A stretch of 64,000 nt of DNA from Amphimedon queenslandica (lineage: Eukaryota > Porifera > Demospongiae > Haplosclerida > Niphatidae), in assembly GCF_000090795.2 (NCBI RefSeq), contig NW_003546288.1:213483-277482 (forward strand), written 5' to 3'. The notes under the pieces were generated by a model. That model ran no database searches. It worked only from the letters and a program-made list of their open reading frames with translations, and had not been told where the DNA came from. Each line of letters starts with the position of its first letter. Position 1 is the stretch's first letter. Made by a program: the position numbers and the translations under genes. Positions 46,712 to 59,036 of this stretch are shown piece after piece.

Positions 46712-47340
46712 AATGGCAAGTTCTCCCAGAGGTAGTGTTCTTGAAGGAAGAAATAAGGTTCTTGAGCTATGGTACAGACTTAGCCAATGTTGGAAGCAAG
46801 ATATAAACTGGAATTTGTATCCTAAAGAAATAGTACAGGTTTGTACTGTATAATAGATGTACTATAATCTTACCTTATATTCTACAGGGTTGTCACACAA
46901 TAGCTAATTCAATAAGTATGCCAGCTTCAGCAGTATTGGCAGGAGTTATAACTGCTGTCAGTTTTGCTATGTCTAATTCAGTTGTTGAAGTAGAAGATAA
47001 GGAATAGATTGAACCTGTTATTTTTTTGGAATTTAATATGCATGGCTACTGGATCAGGAAAATGAAGTTTATGTAAATTTCTACGAAAGATTCTTGACTT
47101 GGCCAGGGCAAATTGTGGCATGAATGAACAGTCTCCAACTTGGTTTATTGATGACCAGAGTTTCGAAAAAATGGGATCAATGATGGCTGATAATGGTGGA
47201 AGGCTACTGGGTTTGTATGATGAGGTTGAAATGTTCTTGTCACAAATAAATGTCTTTCATGCAAAGAATGTAGTTGATTCACATGAGCAAGCTGTCTTTT
47301 TGCAGCTTTATGGAGGAAGTCCTTTGTCAAGGAAAACAGG
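46712..47340 (+). pseudogene. P-loop (DUF3987-like) fragment with a 49-bp intron
   Basis: Exon one reads RNKVLELWYRLSQCWKQDIN to a CAG/GTTTGT donor. The intron is 46839-46887. Exon two, from 46888, reads GCHTIANSISMPASAVLAGV and on to TAG at 47005-47007. In a neighbouring frame a Walker-A-like MATGSGK lies at about 47044. After another shift come CKFLRKILDLARANCGMNEQ, then MADNGGRLLGLYDEVEMFLS and HEQAVFLQLYGGSPLSRKTG. This order (helical leader, GSGK, NEGR..LYDE.., LYGGSPW-like) matches DUF3987-type ATPase-like proteins of transposon-like genes. The stop and two shifts show decay. Confidence 0.55.
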
Positions 47341-47756
47341 TTAGTTTCTTATACATTGATAGTTCACTGCTTAAATGTAGTAAACATCACAAATGGAAAA
47401 AGACAAAGGAAGACATTTCAATATTATTCTGGAAAAGACTTTAGACTTCAATCATAATGATTTTGACATAATCATAATCAATCATTTTGATTAAATACAG
47501 ACTTGTATAATTAAGTGTCATAGTCGTTAAAGGATACGTTCCTATTTAGCTAGATGAGTGTGACACCAGTGCAAAAAGTCATGAAGTAACAAATACTGAG
47601 AAAAAAAAGCTGACACTGAGAACTGAAACATTAGATGCATTGAGAATGACAAGTAAGCTGTACTTATGATACGAAATAATTTTACATATACTTATATACC
47701 GCAAGCTATTCATTGAGATAATGCAGTAACTTTTAACACTCCTAGATGTAATGATC
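47341..47756. other. Spacer
   Basis: No coding motif; ends at a pyrimidine-rich acceptor (TCTTCTTTAG). Confidence 0.4.
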
Positions 47757-48905
47757 TTCTTTAGCAGGTGCATATGTCAAGATCCTCTTGAAAAGTTTTT
47801 TGGTTGTCAGCGCCAAATTGGAACAACTCACGACAATCCAAATGTTAAAGAATTTCAACAGAATACACAGACCCTCCGAGTTGTTGTCACTGTATGCAGA
47901 GGTTCTGTCAAATCAAATTGTAGAGAAAATGACAATTTAAATGGATCAGAATATAACACTCAGCCGCTGCAAAAAAGAAGGAAAAAGATTGATAGCAACA
48001 TGACACGTAATACAGGTACAAAACATTTAATACTGGTAATATTTTGAAATTTTAATATAGTGACAATAAATGCTTCTACCACCATTACTACTATTTCAGA
48101 TGATCCTATTGAGAATTCAGATAATGTCGTCAATGAAGGTAAATCAATTCACTTTTATTGATAAATAGATAACTCTTTCTCAATAGATGTACAAATGTGT
48201 GAAGTAATAATCAAAGGATTTGCTTCACGACAACAGCCTTCATATTCATTTGACACCACAAATGAATCATTAATCAAAGCAGCAAATACCTTCATTCAGT
48301 GGCAGTACCTCCTTGTAAACAATTCTTCATAATTTTTTCACAATACCTTGTAAGCAGTATCAAATATTGCTTCACTACACAGAGCAGCTTACAATTGGAG
48401 AGGGAGTACATTTGTACACAGTTCCATGCTTTAAGGACTTATGATGCTTTTCATGCTACTTGGTCAACGTTTCTGAAGCTATCAATCGGATGCAACCCAG
48501 GCCCAGCTTTCTAACTCAGAGCATAGTTACCATTCATGTTGACCAAAAATATTCAATTTCACAAGAACATGAAGCAGCATTGATTCCGGAAGTAAACACC
48601 ATTGAAGAAAACACATTGAGATACTTTACTGGCTAGCTATGGAAAAAGATTTCATCACAAATATTAAAATCTAACCATGAACACCAACACACCCTTTTAC
48701 AGTTTATGAACAACACTAGTGGAACTGACAAGGTTGACACTAATGACCACTCTAAAGAATGGACACACATCATGAATAGAGGTGGTCTTTATCAGGTCTC
48801 TGCATCTATCTACCGTCTATTTTACCACATGGAAGTCAAACTTAGACAATATTACTGTTTAAAACGAGCAGTTCTAGAACCAACAGGAAACAAAGATAAT
48901 CAATG
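47757..48905 (+). pseudogene. P-element/THAP9-like transposase C-terminal exons
   Basis: Exon one carries QDPLEKFFGCQRQIGTTHDN, EFQQNTQTLRVV and a Cys/Arg tail ending at 48015 (GTACAA donor). Exon two is 48100-48138, just 39 bases. Exon three starts at 48187 after a 48-bp intron. Both introns split the codon after base one and the frame is kept (DPIENSDNVVNE into VQMCEVIIKGFAS), so the splice sites are real. The frame stops at TAA 48330-48332. Beyond it, shifted frames continue the family pattern: FHALRTYDAFHATWSTFLKL (48430-48485) and HIMNRGGLYQVSASIYRLFY (48770-48830). DPLE.FFG..RQ.G...NP...EF...T..LR is the RNase H C-terminal signature of P-element-like transposases. Confidence 0.65.
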
Positions 48906-50060
48906 AAGCATGTGAAAATGAAGAGGTGATACACCAGCGGCATATACATACAGAAGATGAGGATGATTTGAGCATTGTGGGTGAACTTTATGACATGATA
49001 GTGTCTGAATTCGTCACCATTTCAGGGTTCTATTATGCTTCTTCTGTTGTGGACTTGTACAAAAAGATTTCATCTAAGAGTCTGTCGTAATAGGAGTTGG
49101 AAAAACTATCCAGACTACATGCTAGCTTACCATTCTCTTCATCCGAAATATGGTTTATCATTTTTGCAGATCATCGTTGGCTCATGATCATAACCTTCAG
49201 TCTAGCCATAGCCATATGAGCTATTATTATAGGCATAATTACGCTGCACCCACCATGCATAGGTGTTTTTGCATGACGTCATCAGTTTCAAATCCCTATT
49301 AATTAGTAATACAATCTGTGATGATACACAGCCTACCATTCAGACTAGTCCTGCACCATCACTGTCTGAAGAAAGCTTAGTAGGTCGATGCCGAATACTT
49401 CTACTCTAACCTCACTGGATTGTTACCTAGTCATTGGATGACTTCATTGTTAATTTTTAGTTCACATTCATCTTTATTTTCAATATCGACAAAACAACAG
49501 AAAATACATAGCTGCATTACTAAACTAGTATTGTCTGTACCTGGTCATTAACAATTGACAAAGATTTTGAAGTTTGTAACTGCTATGTTTTTGCCATGTT
49601 TTTGCCAAAGCTTGACAGTGTCGATGCTGTCAAATGTTTACAATCTTGCTTAGACAACGGTAAGATTTGTAATGGAAATTGAGATAAGTTCAAATAAACA
49701 AGATCAGCACCAAGGAATATTTAAAGATAGAACTGGTAAATATTCATACATTATTTGTATTGTATTAATATATGATATATACATGCAATAAATACAAGTC
49801 TAACATAATTATGTCTAAATGCTTCATATACATCATTAAATTCATTACTTGTATGTATAGTATGCATATCATTAATATGTAATATTTCTAATTATACAGT
49901 TAGGTATCACTGTTGTGGCATATTTTGACACCAGTACAATTGTCACTACTCCCACTATTCAACACACTAAATGTGAGATTTTTATTCGTAAGAACTCTGA
50001 ATGTTGTAGACATTGCCCTGAATATAGATAAATAGTTTTGCATATTTTGTAATACATTAT
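48906..50060. other. No gene recognised
   Basis: AT-rich, chance frames only. Confidence 0.45.
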
Positions 50061-50066
50061 TATGAA

Positions 50067-50940
50067 TTGTTTAATAGGATTACATTACAAGTATTATCAA
50101 ATCCAGCTTTAAAACGTTCACTGTCGACTACTGCCAATACTTCAAAATATACAAATTGGCAATTTTTATCACCTGACGAAGTAAAAGCTAAAGCAGCTAC
50201 ACTTGAGAAGAAAAATGACAGGTTGCAGATGATGATGAAGATTTTGTGTGTCAAGATTTCTGCTTTATTTCAACATGAGGGAGATGTCTTAGATGACTGC
50301 ACTTCATCAGATCTTGCTGACATCATGAAAGAAGAGGGTCCAAATGTCATGGCATCACCAAATCCTCACTCTTTTAGAAGCATCTTTTTTCATTAACAGC
50401 AGAAAAATTTGTCAAGAGGGCGTAAAGGCTTTTGCTGGCAACCATTCATGATAAGGTGGTGCCTTTACCTTCATCACCAGTCATCAAAAGCTGATAATAC
50501 ATTGAGACATTATTACTCTTACATTTGAAAGAACTTTAAACGACTACTCCAATTGCATAAAAACTAGACGAGGCTACTCTCATGATGTTGACATGCAATT
50601 ATTTGCTGCTGCCAAAATGAGTGCATGTCATGATTGGGAAAAGCTAAAAAAACTTCTCGACGAAATGTACATTAATGAGAGCATAGTATATAACAAAAAT
50701 ACAGAAGAAATGATGGGAGTTGTAGACCTAGGAGGAATTAATAATCATCTCATGGCTTTTGAGCGTTCTCTTAAAGAGGGAGACCATAACTACCTTTTTC
50801 AAAATGTAGCAAAAACAATGCTAGACATTATGGTAAAAGGGGTGTTCACTCCATTTTGTGTTCCATATGCCCATTTTCCATGCATGAGTATTTCTGGTGA
50901 CATACTTCTTTATCCATTATGGAAGCTGTTTATCAATTAG
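50067..50940 (+). pseudogene. P-element/THAP9-like transposase N-terminal half
   Basis: The first frame has a coiled-coil-like segment (AKAATLEKKNDRLQMMMKIL), then TAA at 50394-50396. In the same frame it continues with the helix-turn-helix-like block WQPFMIRWCLYLHHQSSKAD and NTLRHYY. A shift moves into the frame of 50593-50940, with LLDEMYINESIVYNKNTEEM (the catalytic Asp in DEM), GVVDLGGINNHLMAFERSL and TPFCVPYAHFPCMSISGDIL. This is the N-terminal part of the RNase H domain of P-element-like proteins. It ends in TAG at 50938-50940. The C-terminal part of such a protein lies upstream at 47757-48905 on the same strand, so the two are not one collinear gene. Confidence 0.7.
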
Positions 50941-51249
50941 AGAGCTGGCCTGGCGTACTATGTAATAGTAAATGTTACAATGTTTCATGTAATAGTCATA
51001 GTACTAGTAATAGCAGTTTCAATTTTAGAAGTAATAGTAATAGTAATAGGACCCAAGTATTAGTGTTAAAATTGAGAAATTGAATATCATAAATAATTTT
51101 TCACAAAATGCAATACCAGTTACCATTGCATCAGTCCAATATCTCATCAGGCTACCTTACATAAGATATACATGTAACAGGCGTAAAATAGTCATGTGAT
51201 TGACTAAAGACCATTTGATTAGTATGAGACTTAAAATCAGAGTACTACA
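50941..51249. other. Non-coding, AGTAAT simple repeat
   Basis: GTAATAG words repeat at 50985-51050. Confidence 0.5.
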
Positions 51250-51571
51250 ATGGCTACTGAATCAAAAATCTTATCTCAATTTGGGCAGGCATTTGAAGTT
51301 AAAGGAGATGACTTTAAGGCAAATTGTAAACATTGTCCTAAAACAATATCTGGATCCAAAAAGACATGCTCCAACTTTACAACACATTTAAAAGGAAGTT
51401 TCATTATGAAATAGCACATGTACATGATGTACTCAATGTTATTTCACAGAGAAAGCACCTACACATTTAGACAGCTATTGTGAAGGACCAAAGTGATTCT
51501 GGAGCAGGGCCTAGCAGATCAGAGCAATTAAAATTGACAGCTTTCTTTGATACTGGATCTGAAAGAAAGTA
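51250..51571 (+). pseudogene. BED-finger N-terminus of a hAT transposase
   Basis: ATG at 51250 opens MATESKILSQFGQAFEVKGD, followed by a BED finger (CKHCPKTISGSKKTCSNFTTHLK). A one-base shift near 51393 moves into HYEIAHVHDVLNVISQRKHL, with a stop near 51463, then SDSGAGPSRSEQLKLTAFFD to TAA at 51569-51571. The rest of the transposase is missing. Its finger spacing (C..C....H) differs from that of the hAT at 6458-8491, so it is a separate family. Confidence 0.65.
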
Positions 51572-52822
51572 ATGCCTAAGTGATATCCTTCAGAGGTAGG
51601 CTACTATCTACGTGCAAATTACTCCTGCAAGGAGTATCCTGTCTAAATGTGCAATCAGGTTCACCTGCAGTGGGTTTTTCATTTTACGTGGAGCTTAGAA
51701 CATTGTCCTGTTCTTCAGTATGTACTGATTCTTCAGTATTAATCTATAGCAAATAGAATGGAGTGAAGGACAATGAAACTTGACATTAATTTTGTCACTA
51801 TTAAACACATTGGTCATATAACTTGTCATAGCTTTTTTGGATGAAAGTTCCTCGAAACACGAGGTCAAGAATGCCTACTTTTTGTCACAATAATCATTAC
51901 CTAGTCAGTATTAATGCAATAATAATTGATCTTCCTTATTCAGTGAATCATCCTAGAGGCCCATCAGAGAAATATTTATTCCAGTAACACTGCAGTAATG
52001 TGGAACTTTTATCTAACATGAAAGAGCCACTAATGATATTTTTTGTTGTGATATATATAAAATTCTATTAGGGGCTCTCTCACATGCCTCAACATTGCCT
52101 TATAACATTGCGTTAGGAGTAAATACAAAAGAATATGTATGTAGACACAAATGATAAAGGGAGAAATGTAAAGAAAAATGGATATTTGCCAAAAATGTCA
52201 TAACTAGAAACAAAAATTTGCAAAAGATAAAAAAGGTTCACAAGAAAATTAATTAAGGTGATTCAATACATTTAACCCTATGTTTCAGTTTTTTGTTAAT
52301 GAGAATGTTGAACATATCTAACACTTAAAGAGCAGTGGTTTTGTGATCAAATACTTGACAGAATTGCAAATACATGATTTTAATAGCCATCAAGTCTCTG
52401 CTATCTATAAAAAGCTGTTTCTGAATGAAAATATATGACCAGTTTATGGGGTGAATTTTGAATAATGTATGATTAAATTTACCAATAACTACAGTCTTTT
52501 CTTTTATAACTTCTTTCCCTTACTAGATGGCAAAAATGCAACCACATAAGGTAGGGTTCCATAATTTTGATGCATTGCTCAAATTTTAAAATGCAATATG
52601 AATTACAAAACTAACTTTAACTGAGGCACTAAATTCACATGCATGAATTATCTATTGTTCCCATGGTACATGTATGTGTATGAAAGTATACTAAAACTGC
52701 CAGACTACAGCTGAATATAATTAATTTAAAATGTGCAATAAGAAATTAAATGGATAGTGCCTGAGGTTAGCTAATGTGACAGTTTTTTTCCCAAAAGCAT
52801 TGAACTTACTTATATAAAGATC
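51572..52822. other. No gene recognised
   Basis: Chance frames only. Confidence 0.45.
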
Positions 52823-53207
52823 CAGACCTGGGGTCAATTACAAAAGCTCAATGACAACAACGCATTCAAATACACTCCTTTTGCATGAAAAGGCTCAATT
52901 ACAGTTATAATTACACCATGATAGTGTAAATTCAATTACATTTTCAATTACAATTACTATTTGATGTACATGTATTGCAACAAGATAATTCGCAGTGGTT
53001 ACACTGTGCCTTAAAATTTACTTGAGGTAGTGATTGGCAGTAATGAAATACACCCGTACACACAAGAGTACATTAAAAACATTTCTTTGTGTATCTGTAC
53101 CTGTTGTAGTTAGTTAACTCAAATATAACTGAAACTTCAATTACGTAAGCTGAAGCACAATTACAATTACAGTAACACAACTGTAATTGTAATTTACCCC
53201 AGGTCTG
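52823..53207. mobile_element. 385-bp hAT-type MITE rich in AATTAC words
   Basis: The left end is CAGACCTGGGGTCAATTAC; the right end is the complement of CAGACCTGGGGTAAATTAC. The flanking 8-mers TAAAGATC (52815-52822) and AATAGATC (53208-53215) agree at six positions, consistent with an aged 8-bp target duplication. The interior is built from CAATTACAATTAC-like words in both orientations. Confidence 0.75.
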
Positions 53208-56200
53208 AATAGATCACATTACAGTAGTTCTTTAAAACTGATATATGTAATGAGGGACAGTGTAAATGCTGATGCTCCTATAATCTGTGATTTTGCAGGA
53301 CAGAGCATGGTGATATCACTAAGTACCCATTTTTGCTTCCCAATACTTATTTCAAAATTAATCTACAAATATGAATAGCCAGTTATTAGAAGGACATAAC
53401 CCTGTCTGCTCCTTGTACACATACATTGTACTTCTTTTTATCACTGGATGATCCTTAATTACACTGAAGAAATCACTTTTGAAGGTTTCTGCATACTTCA
53501 AGAAAATTTTATCAACAATGCCTAAATTTCTAAAAGTAAATTTGTACTTTGGATATGTCAACATAAACATTATGGTATCACAAGTCAGACACTTCTTAAA
53601 CAATTATCTATTATATAGGCAGGTGATTGCCCACATAGGCACAATAGAAGTGACTATGTTTGAGTCAAAATCCATGCAAATTCTGCTTAAATAATATAAT
53701 TAAATGTATTTTAAATAGTAGCTCACTAAAAATTATTGAACACAAACTTACTAGCACAACAGGTAATGTTACATCGACTCTAGAAACAGTAACACAGGAA
53801 TCACAATCTTTTTTTAATTTCTTTTCTCTTTTCTAACAAAGGAAAGAAAATAATAATATAGCAAAGATAACTTACTCAACAATTGCAACACTGGGCTAAA
53901 AAAACCATTAGAGATTGCACTAGAGACCTTTGTATAAGAAACAGACTGACCCGAAGTTACACAAAAGCTTCATAAACATTTCCAAAAAAGCTGATGGTAA
54001 TTATTTTATCATAGATATACAAGTATAAAACAAACAATAATACAACCAAATACTTAGCTGTAGCAATATGTGAAGTGGTGCTACAACTTACTAAAAATGT
54101 CTATGCTTTCAGGAGTCATGCAATAAGTAAAATAGGTCCTTGGCTTGCTATTGATGGTACTAGTTAATCTTATAACAGGACGTTTCCTTCAATTCCACTT
54201 ACAGTGACTGACAATGAGCCACAACTCTCGTGACGAACTTTGCCCATGCTGTAGATGTGTAGGTGAGGGTACCGCGCTCGTTAATTACATGTACTTCCGC
54301 TGCAACTCTTCTATAGACCATTCCCATCCACTAGCTATGCTCAACTACACACTGAGTTACATGAAATTTTACCTTTTCCCAACTTTTCTTTCCCAAATGA
54401 TGAAATCTTTCTTTTCTTAGGGTCCTCCTGTCAACTTTTCTTGTCTTAGCTTGTGTCTAGGCACCTTCTATAAGATATATCATACATCATTGTTCAACAC
54501 AATTAATTTTACCTCAATTATTAAACAAGTTTCAACAAAAGTAACTAGATTACAACAGCGATGAACAGTTGAACCCTGAACAAGTGAACATTAAATTATA
54601 GGCTAATAGCCACATTGTTGAATTAACAGCATGCAAAGTGGGCATAGTAGAGTATATAAATCAAACATGGCTGACACTAGTGGAAGACACGCCATTAGAG
54701 ACAGAAAGGGATCCAATTATTTGTGTGGGCAGAAGCTGCCTATGCGCAACACTGATTCCATTGCACTTCAAATTCTAATGTTCATAAATCATGCAATAAA
54801 AAAAGTTCATTGCAAACATAAAAATTGCTTGCTCAACCACTCTTTTGCTCTCACATTTACTCTGTTGAGTCTACAAGGAATAAGCAATATTAACATAAAT
54901 AAATTTTAAAAATATTTTACATTATTGCTTACAAAGAATATTACAGCCTATTTTCATCGAAAAATAATCGGCTAGGAATGTCCACAAAACAAAATTATTT
55001 TATACACCAAAAATAGTTATTACTGATCTGTCAATATACTGGTGTAAGATTTAGTAAAGCCAAGTAAAATGCTACCAGTTTAAAGGAAAAAAATTAATTC
55101 AAAAACAAACCGTGATTGCAAATGCTATATAGCAAAAAAATTTGGGCAGTTCTGTGGTGAAAAGTTTTTGCTGATTTTGCAGATATAAAAAAACATAATT
55201 CAATCCTTGAAGTTAGGACAGACACCTATTACAAGGCATGGTGATTTTGTGGAAATACAATCTGCAAAAGTCTAATTTATGGCAATTTACAAAATTTTGG
55301 GCCACAAAAAAGTCTAAATACAAGATACACATATGCCACAATCAACACCACTACTCAGTTGCAGTGGTGGTGCCACTTGCTTGCATTTAATTGAGCTATA
55401 TCTAACATTTTTTCATACTTTGTAAGTACTGTAACACCGTTTCTGAATGTATTCGCTAAAATTAAAAGAAAGTCCAAGTAGTCGTAAGGAATAATGTATT
55501 AATAATGTCATTAACAATAAATGTCACTAATGAATCAGTATAACTTACATTGTATTACTTTACATTTAAAATCTACTGCAGAACTATCATAGTCCAGGGA
55601 TGACTTCTTTCAGCCACATATAAGTATTAACAACTGTTTTAAAAGGTTTAGCAATACAAATAAATTTTATAACGTGTGGCAAGAAATTGTCATGGCGAGG
55701 AATTTCACAAATCTATCTAAAAATCCTTAATTTTTACAATTATTTTTCTGCTCTTTGGCCGTGTGAAAATGTATGAAATAGATTTCAAAATTCACAATAA
55801 TTTTGAGCCACAAAGGATTTTAGCTATACTGTATCAATTTTGAATAACATACACAACAGCTCAACACCCATCTCTAATATTCTATTTAGAATAAGATTAT
55901 TAATGATTTCCTCTTATTTTAAAATACTAGTAATGTATCTAAAAATGTGAAAAACTCCCATTATATTAACACTGATTAGTTCTTGGCATTTCTTGAATTT
56001 ACTGAACATTAGTACTTAGTAACATAATAAATTATCGTAATTTTGCCTTTTTTGTTGTGGAGATCCTTTGGTATGGTTTTAAATGAAAAACATAATTATT
56101 GTTTCAGTTTATTAACCATATTGGTCATTGTTATTGCTTGCATCTCTAGTACTAACTGTACACTAGTAATGTCAGGAAGCAGCCTGGTCAAGAAGCTCAT

Positions 56201-56607
56201 ATCCCAAGAACTATAAATGCTACTATAGTGGCCCTGCTACCTGTAGGTAAAGGACAAGGTATATGCAAGAGAAGCTAAATTTTTATTCTTGAAATGTTTT
56301 GAAACAAAATTTTTTTGTACAAAACAGGCAAATTACGGTATTTCATTTTGAGTATACATATACCTTCATCAAGTGACACTAAAATTAAGTATATGTGTTG
56401 CAACATGCTTTAGAACATGGAGTCTGTAATCAAGTGTAATGTGACTTTGAAAACCTAAACATATAGTTAAAACAAAAATAACAAGAACAGTAAACAAAAT
56501 TTGGCAACAAACATCTCTATGGCAATATGGCATCATGCAAGAGTTTGGTCCACCACATTGAACAATAATTCATAGCTTTTCATGACATTCAAATTATCAT
56601 AAAAGGG
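53208..56607. other. Long gene-free region
   Basis: Only chance frames over 3.4 kb. A short Cys-containing frame at 54214-54420 and a basic frame at 54631-54909 have no supporting context. Old repeat debris is likely. Confidence 0.45.
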
Positions 56608-56885
56608 TATACTATATCCCAATTCAGTTTGGGACGGAAGTGGAAGCAGCTGCGTGGAATTTGAAAAATGTAGCTACGTCACAAAATTACGTAAATAATG
56701 ATATTCATAGAGGAATGGCGGCTGTGTTGTTTCACTCTTAAAACAGTCTTGCTGCTGCTGATAAGCAGTACAATAGCTGCTAGAGTCAACTAGTTTTCAT
56801 AAAGGCCATCATTATCGGAAAATCTTGCTCTATTAGCTTTTTCAAAAGAAGAATTATCAGTTTGGGCGCTCGGCTACATGTGCTT

Positions 56886-57243
56886 ATTATATAGGCGGTA
56901 GCCTATATGTAGGGTTGAGGTTGATTTTTCAAGATGGCGACCAAATTTATAATTTTCAAATGATTATAACTCTTTTATCTTAGCTTGTACAGCCTTATAA
57001 ATGGCTTAGATGAGTTCTCCTTCAGTGAGCGATTCTCCTGGTACCTTTAAAGTAGGCCGCAATGTCGCGTGATCAATTCTGGAGAATAGGCCCAAATTCA
57101 AATTTCTGCAAAATTCTTCAGACTTTTTCTTCTTCTTCTTCTTCTTTCATCTTCTTCTATCAACACGGAAATCTTTAAAACTAGAAAACCTCTTGTGATA
57201 GCATTTGCATCATTCCTTAGAGCTTGTGTCAAGGACAAGACAA
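56886..57243. repeat. Dispersed repeat R2, copy b
   Basis: Same orientation as 23206-23550; see there. Ends at the gap. It carries a TTC/CTT microsatellite at 57126-57160. Confidence 0.75.
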
Positions 57244-57253
57244 NNNNNNNNNN
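57244..57253. other. Assembly gap (10 N)
   Basis: Ten N, probably a scaffold join of unknown true length. Confidence 0.99.
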
Positions 57254-57298
57254 AACCCTACTTTTTCTTATTTAATAGAAAATTTTTTATTTACTTGT
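57254..57298. mobile_element. End fragment of MITE-A (copy 3)
   Basis: AACCCTACTTTTTCTTATTT through TTTACTTGT equals the outer right end of the element at 185-903, nearly base for base. The rest is lost in the gap. Confidence 0.85.
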
Positions 57299-57527
57299 GT
57301 AAACTATGACATCATGAAACGTCATTGCGGTTAGCTTTGGTATGCCATTGGGTTTATAGGGAGAACCCGGTTCTCAGGGTTCCCAAGGGCTGAGAGACCA
57401 AAGGTTTCACAGATTTTGATGGACTTTGGCGACTAAGAACCTGTGAAAGTTTCATCTTTATCTCACTTTCCTATAAAAAGTTATTCCTGTTTTTCTTGTC
57501 CCAAACTCAACTGGATTATAGTATATA

Positions 57528-58670
57528 CATGTAATTTAAAACTACAAAACTAAAAAAGAAAAAAATGGTGTGAGAATTCAAAAGTAATGTAGAAGTGGAA
57601 TATGAGTATGTCACCACTTTATTTATTTAATGCATGAAAAAAAAATTACGAGTGTAAAAACCATACTGTACTAAATCCAAAATGTAATTATAACTATATA
57701 AAGCTGACACCTCAAACTAGTACCTACTTCAACTGCTACTAGATCTACGCATGTAAGCAATAACACGTGAGCAACCTCTTGTGCTTCAATTTACCAGGAA
57801 GGTAAAATGCTGATCAAAAATTGTATGAAAATAGCAGTCACAGACAATGAAGGTATTAGGCGCTTATCAATATCAAGTGCCACTACCCCAGTACAGGCCA
57901 TGGTGGGGCATGGTAGGGGTTTCAAACTATCACCACCTCTGTGGCCATCCCCTTCAGTCAAAACCCCTACTAAACTCCTACTAATGGACACTATTAATCT
58001 ACTCCTCAACTGAGAACTGCTATTGAAATCAATTCTAGTGTGTAAAGTTTGTATTTTCAAAACCAACCATGGTCTTACTAGCAAAGTCTTGCGACAGGCC
58101 CTGTTGCAACAAAATCCCTACCCTGGGGCCATCTCAAAGTGACCAATGCCCCATTAAATCCCACAAATTCCCTGTCACGGTACTGAGGCTTGAAATTAAC
58201 AGGCGAGTTACATACAGTTTGACATCAGTGAATGTGATGGAAGGAAAGAATGACTATAACTCAGAATCTTCAAGAAGCCCATTGCCTGGCCTCATACACA
58301 TAACAAGTAGAAGCTAGATCCTACAGGATAATAAGAAGGCAAAATTTATGCCAGTCTGAGAATAAAAAGGCCTAGTGTTAGTGCCTGTTAGTCTAATCGG
58401 TAACCCAACTCATACAAACAAGTACCCAAAGGACCTGGAAAAACAGAGACAGTAATAGATGTATGAAAAACACTCAGTTACTGGCAGTCATTCAGGGAAT
58501 AATGCTCATGCGTATTACAGAAAAATCTAGCACATAACCAATTTTGATCCATTCCTGTCTCAGATTTGGTCTCCCTTTATCATTTTGGAGGAACTGCAAT
58601 GTCTTAAACTATCATTCGATTTGTCTGTGTGAACTGTGAGATGTTCTACCGTAATTTCATTTAATTACAA
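57528..58670. other. No gene recognised
   Basis: Opposing frames around 57791-58084 are antisense pairs without family features. Confidence 0.45.
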
Positions 58671-58680
58671 AATGGCTAAA

Positions 58681-59036
58681 GCTGTGAAGCAGCTAAATGC
58701 TATTCTGGATTATATGAAGAAGGTGAAGTCAAGAATATCAATGGTGTTTGGCCTAGTTTTTTTAAAGTTCAGTTAGTTTGTAGTAATAAAAAGAATTTAC
58801 GGTAACTCGCTCCACTTGTGGGTGGGGCCACTAATTGCCTATAAAAGCTATCCCACGCCTCGACCAAAGTAAATTTGTTTTACAAAAATTTAAACCCAAT
58901 AGAAAATGATCATTATTTGATGGTAAGTAAAGTCCAGCATATCAATAATCACATGGCAAGTGTGGGTGGGAAGTCTTTTGATATGCTCGACTTCACCGTC
59001 TTCAGATTATCCAAAATAGCATTCAGCCGCTTTGTG
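58681..59036. repeat. Imperfect inverted repeat at the end of the DIRS-like element
   Basis: 58681-58739 (CAGCTAAATGCTATTCTGGA...) is inverted-complementary to 58981-59036 with roughly one mismatch in six. Between the arms lies a stretch with GCCTATAAAAGC near 58839, which resembles the region before gag in the element at 27003 (both follow a GTGTTTGGCC word). It may be a terminal inverted repeat with promoter of a DIRS element, or the edge of a second truncated copy. Confidence 0.5.

Larger units (their letters stand above)
56608..57527. mobile_element. TIR element carrying R2 and a nested MITE-A fragment
   Basis: The left end TATACTATATCCCAATTCAG (then TTTGGGAC) matches the complement of the right end at about 57499-57527 at some 24 of 28 bases. 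Inside are the R2 repeat (56886-57243), a 10-bp gap and a piece of MITE-A (57254-57298). The gap hides how MITE-A joins. Confidence 0.65.

Noticed and set aside
54214-54420. Short frame with a Cys cluster (CPCCRC)
   Set aside because: Too short, lacks paired His/Cys spacing of a known finger, and has no neighbours to support a gene.
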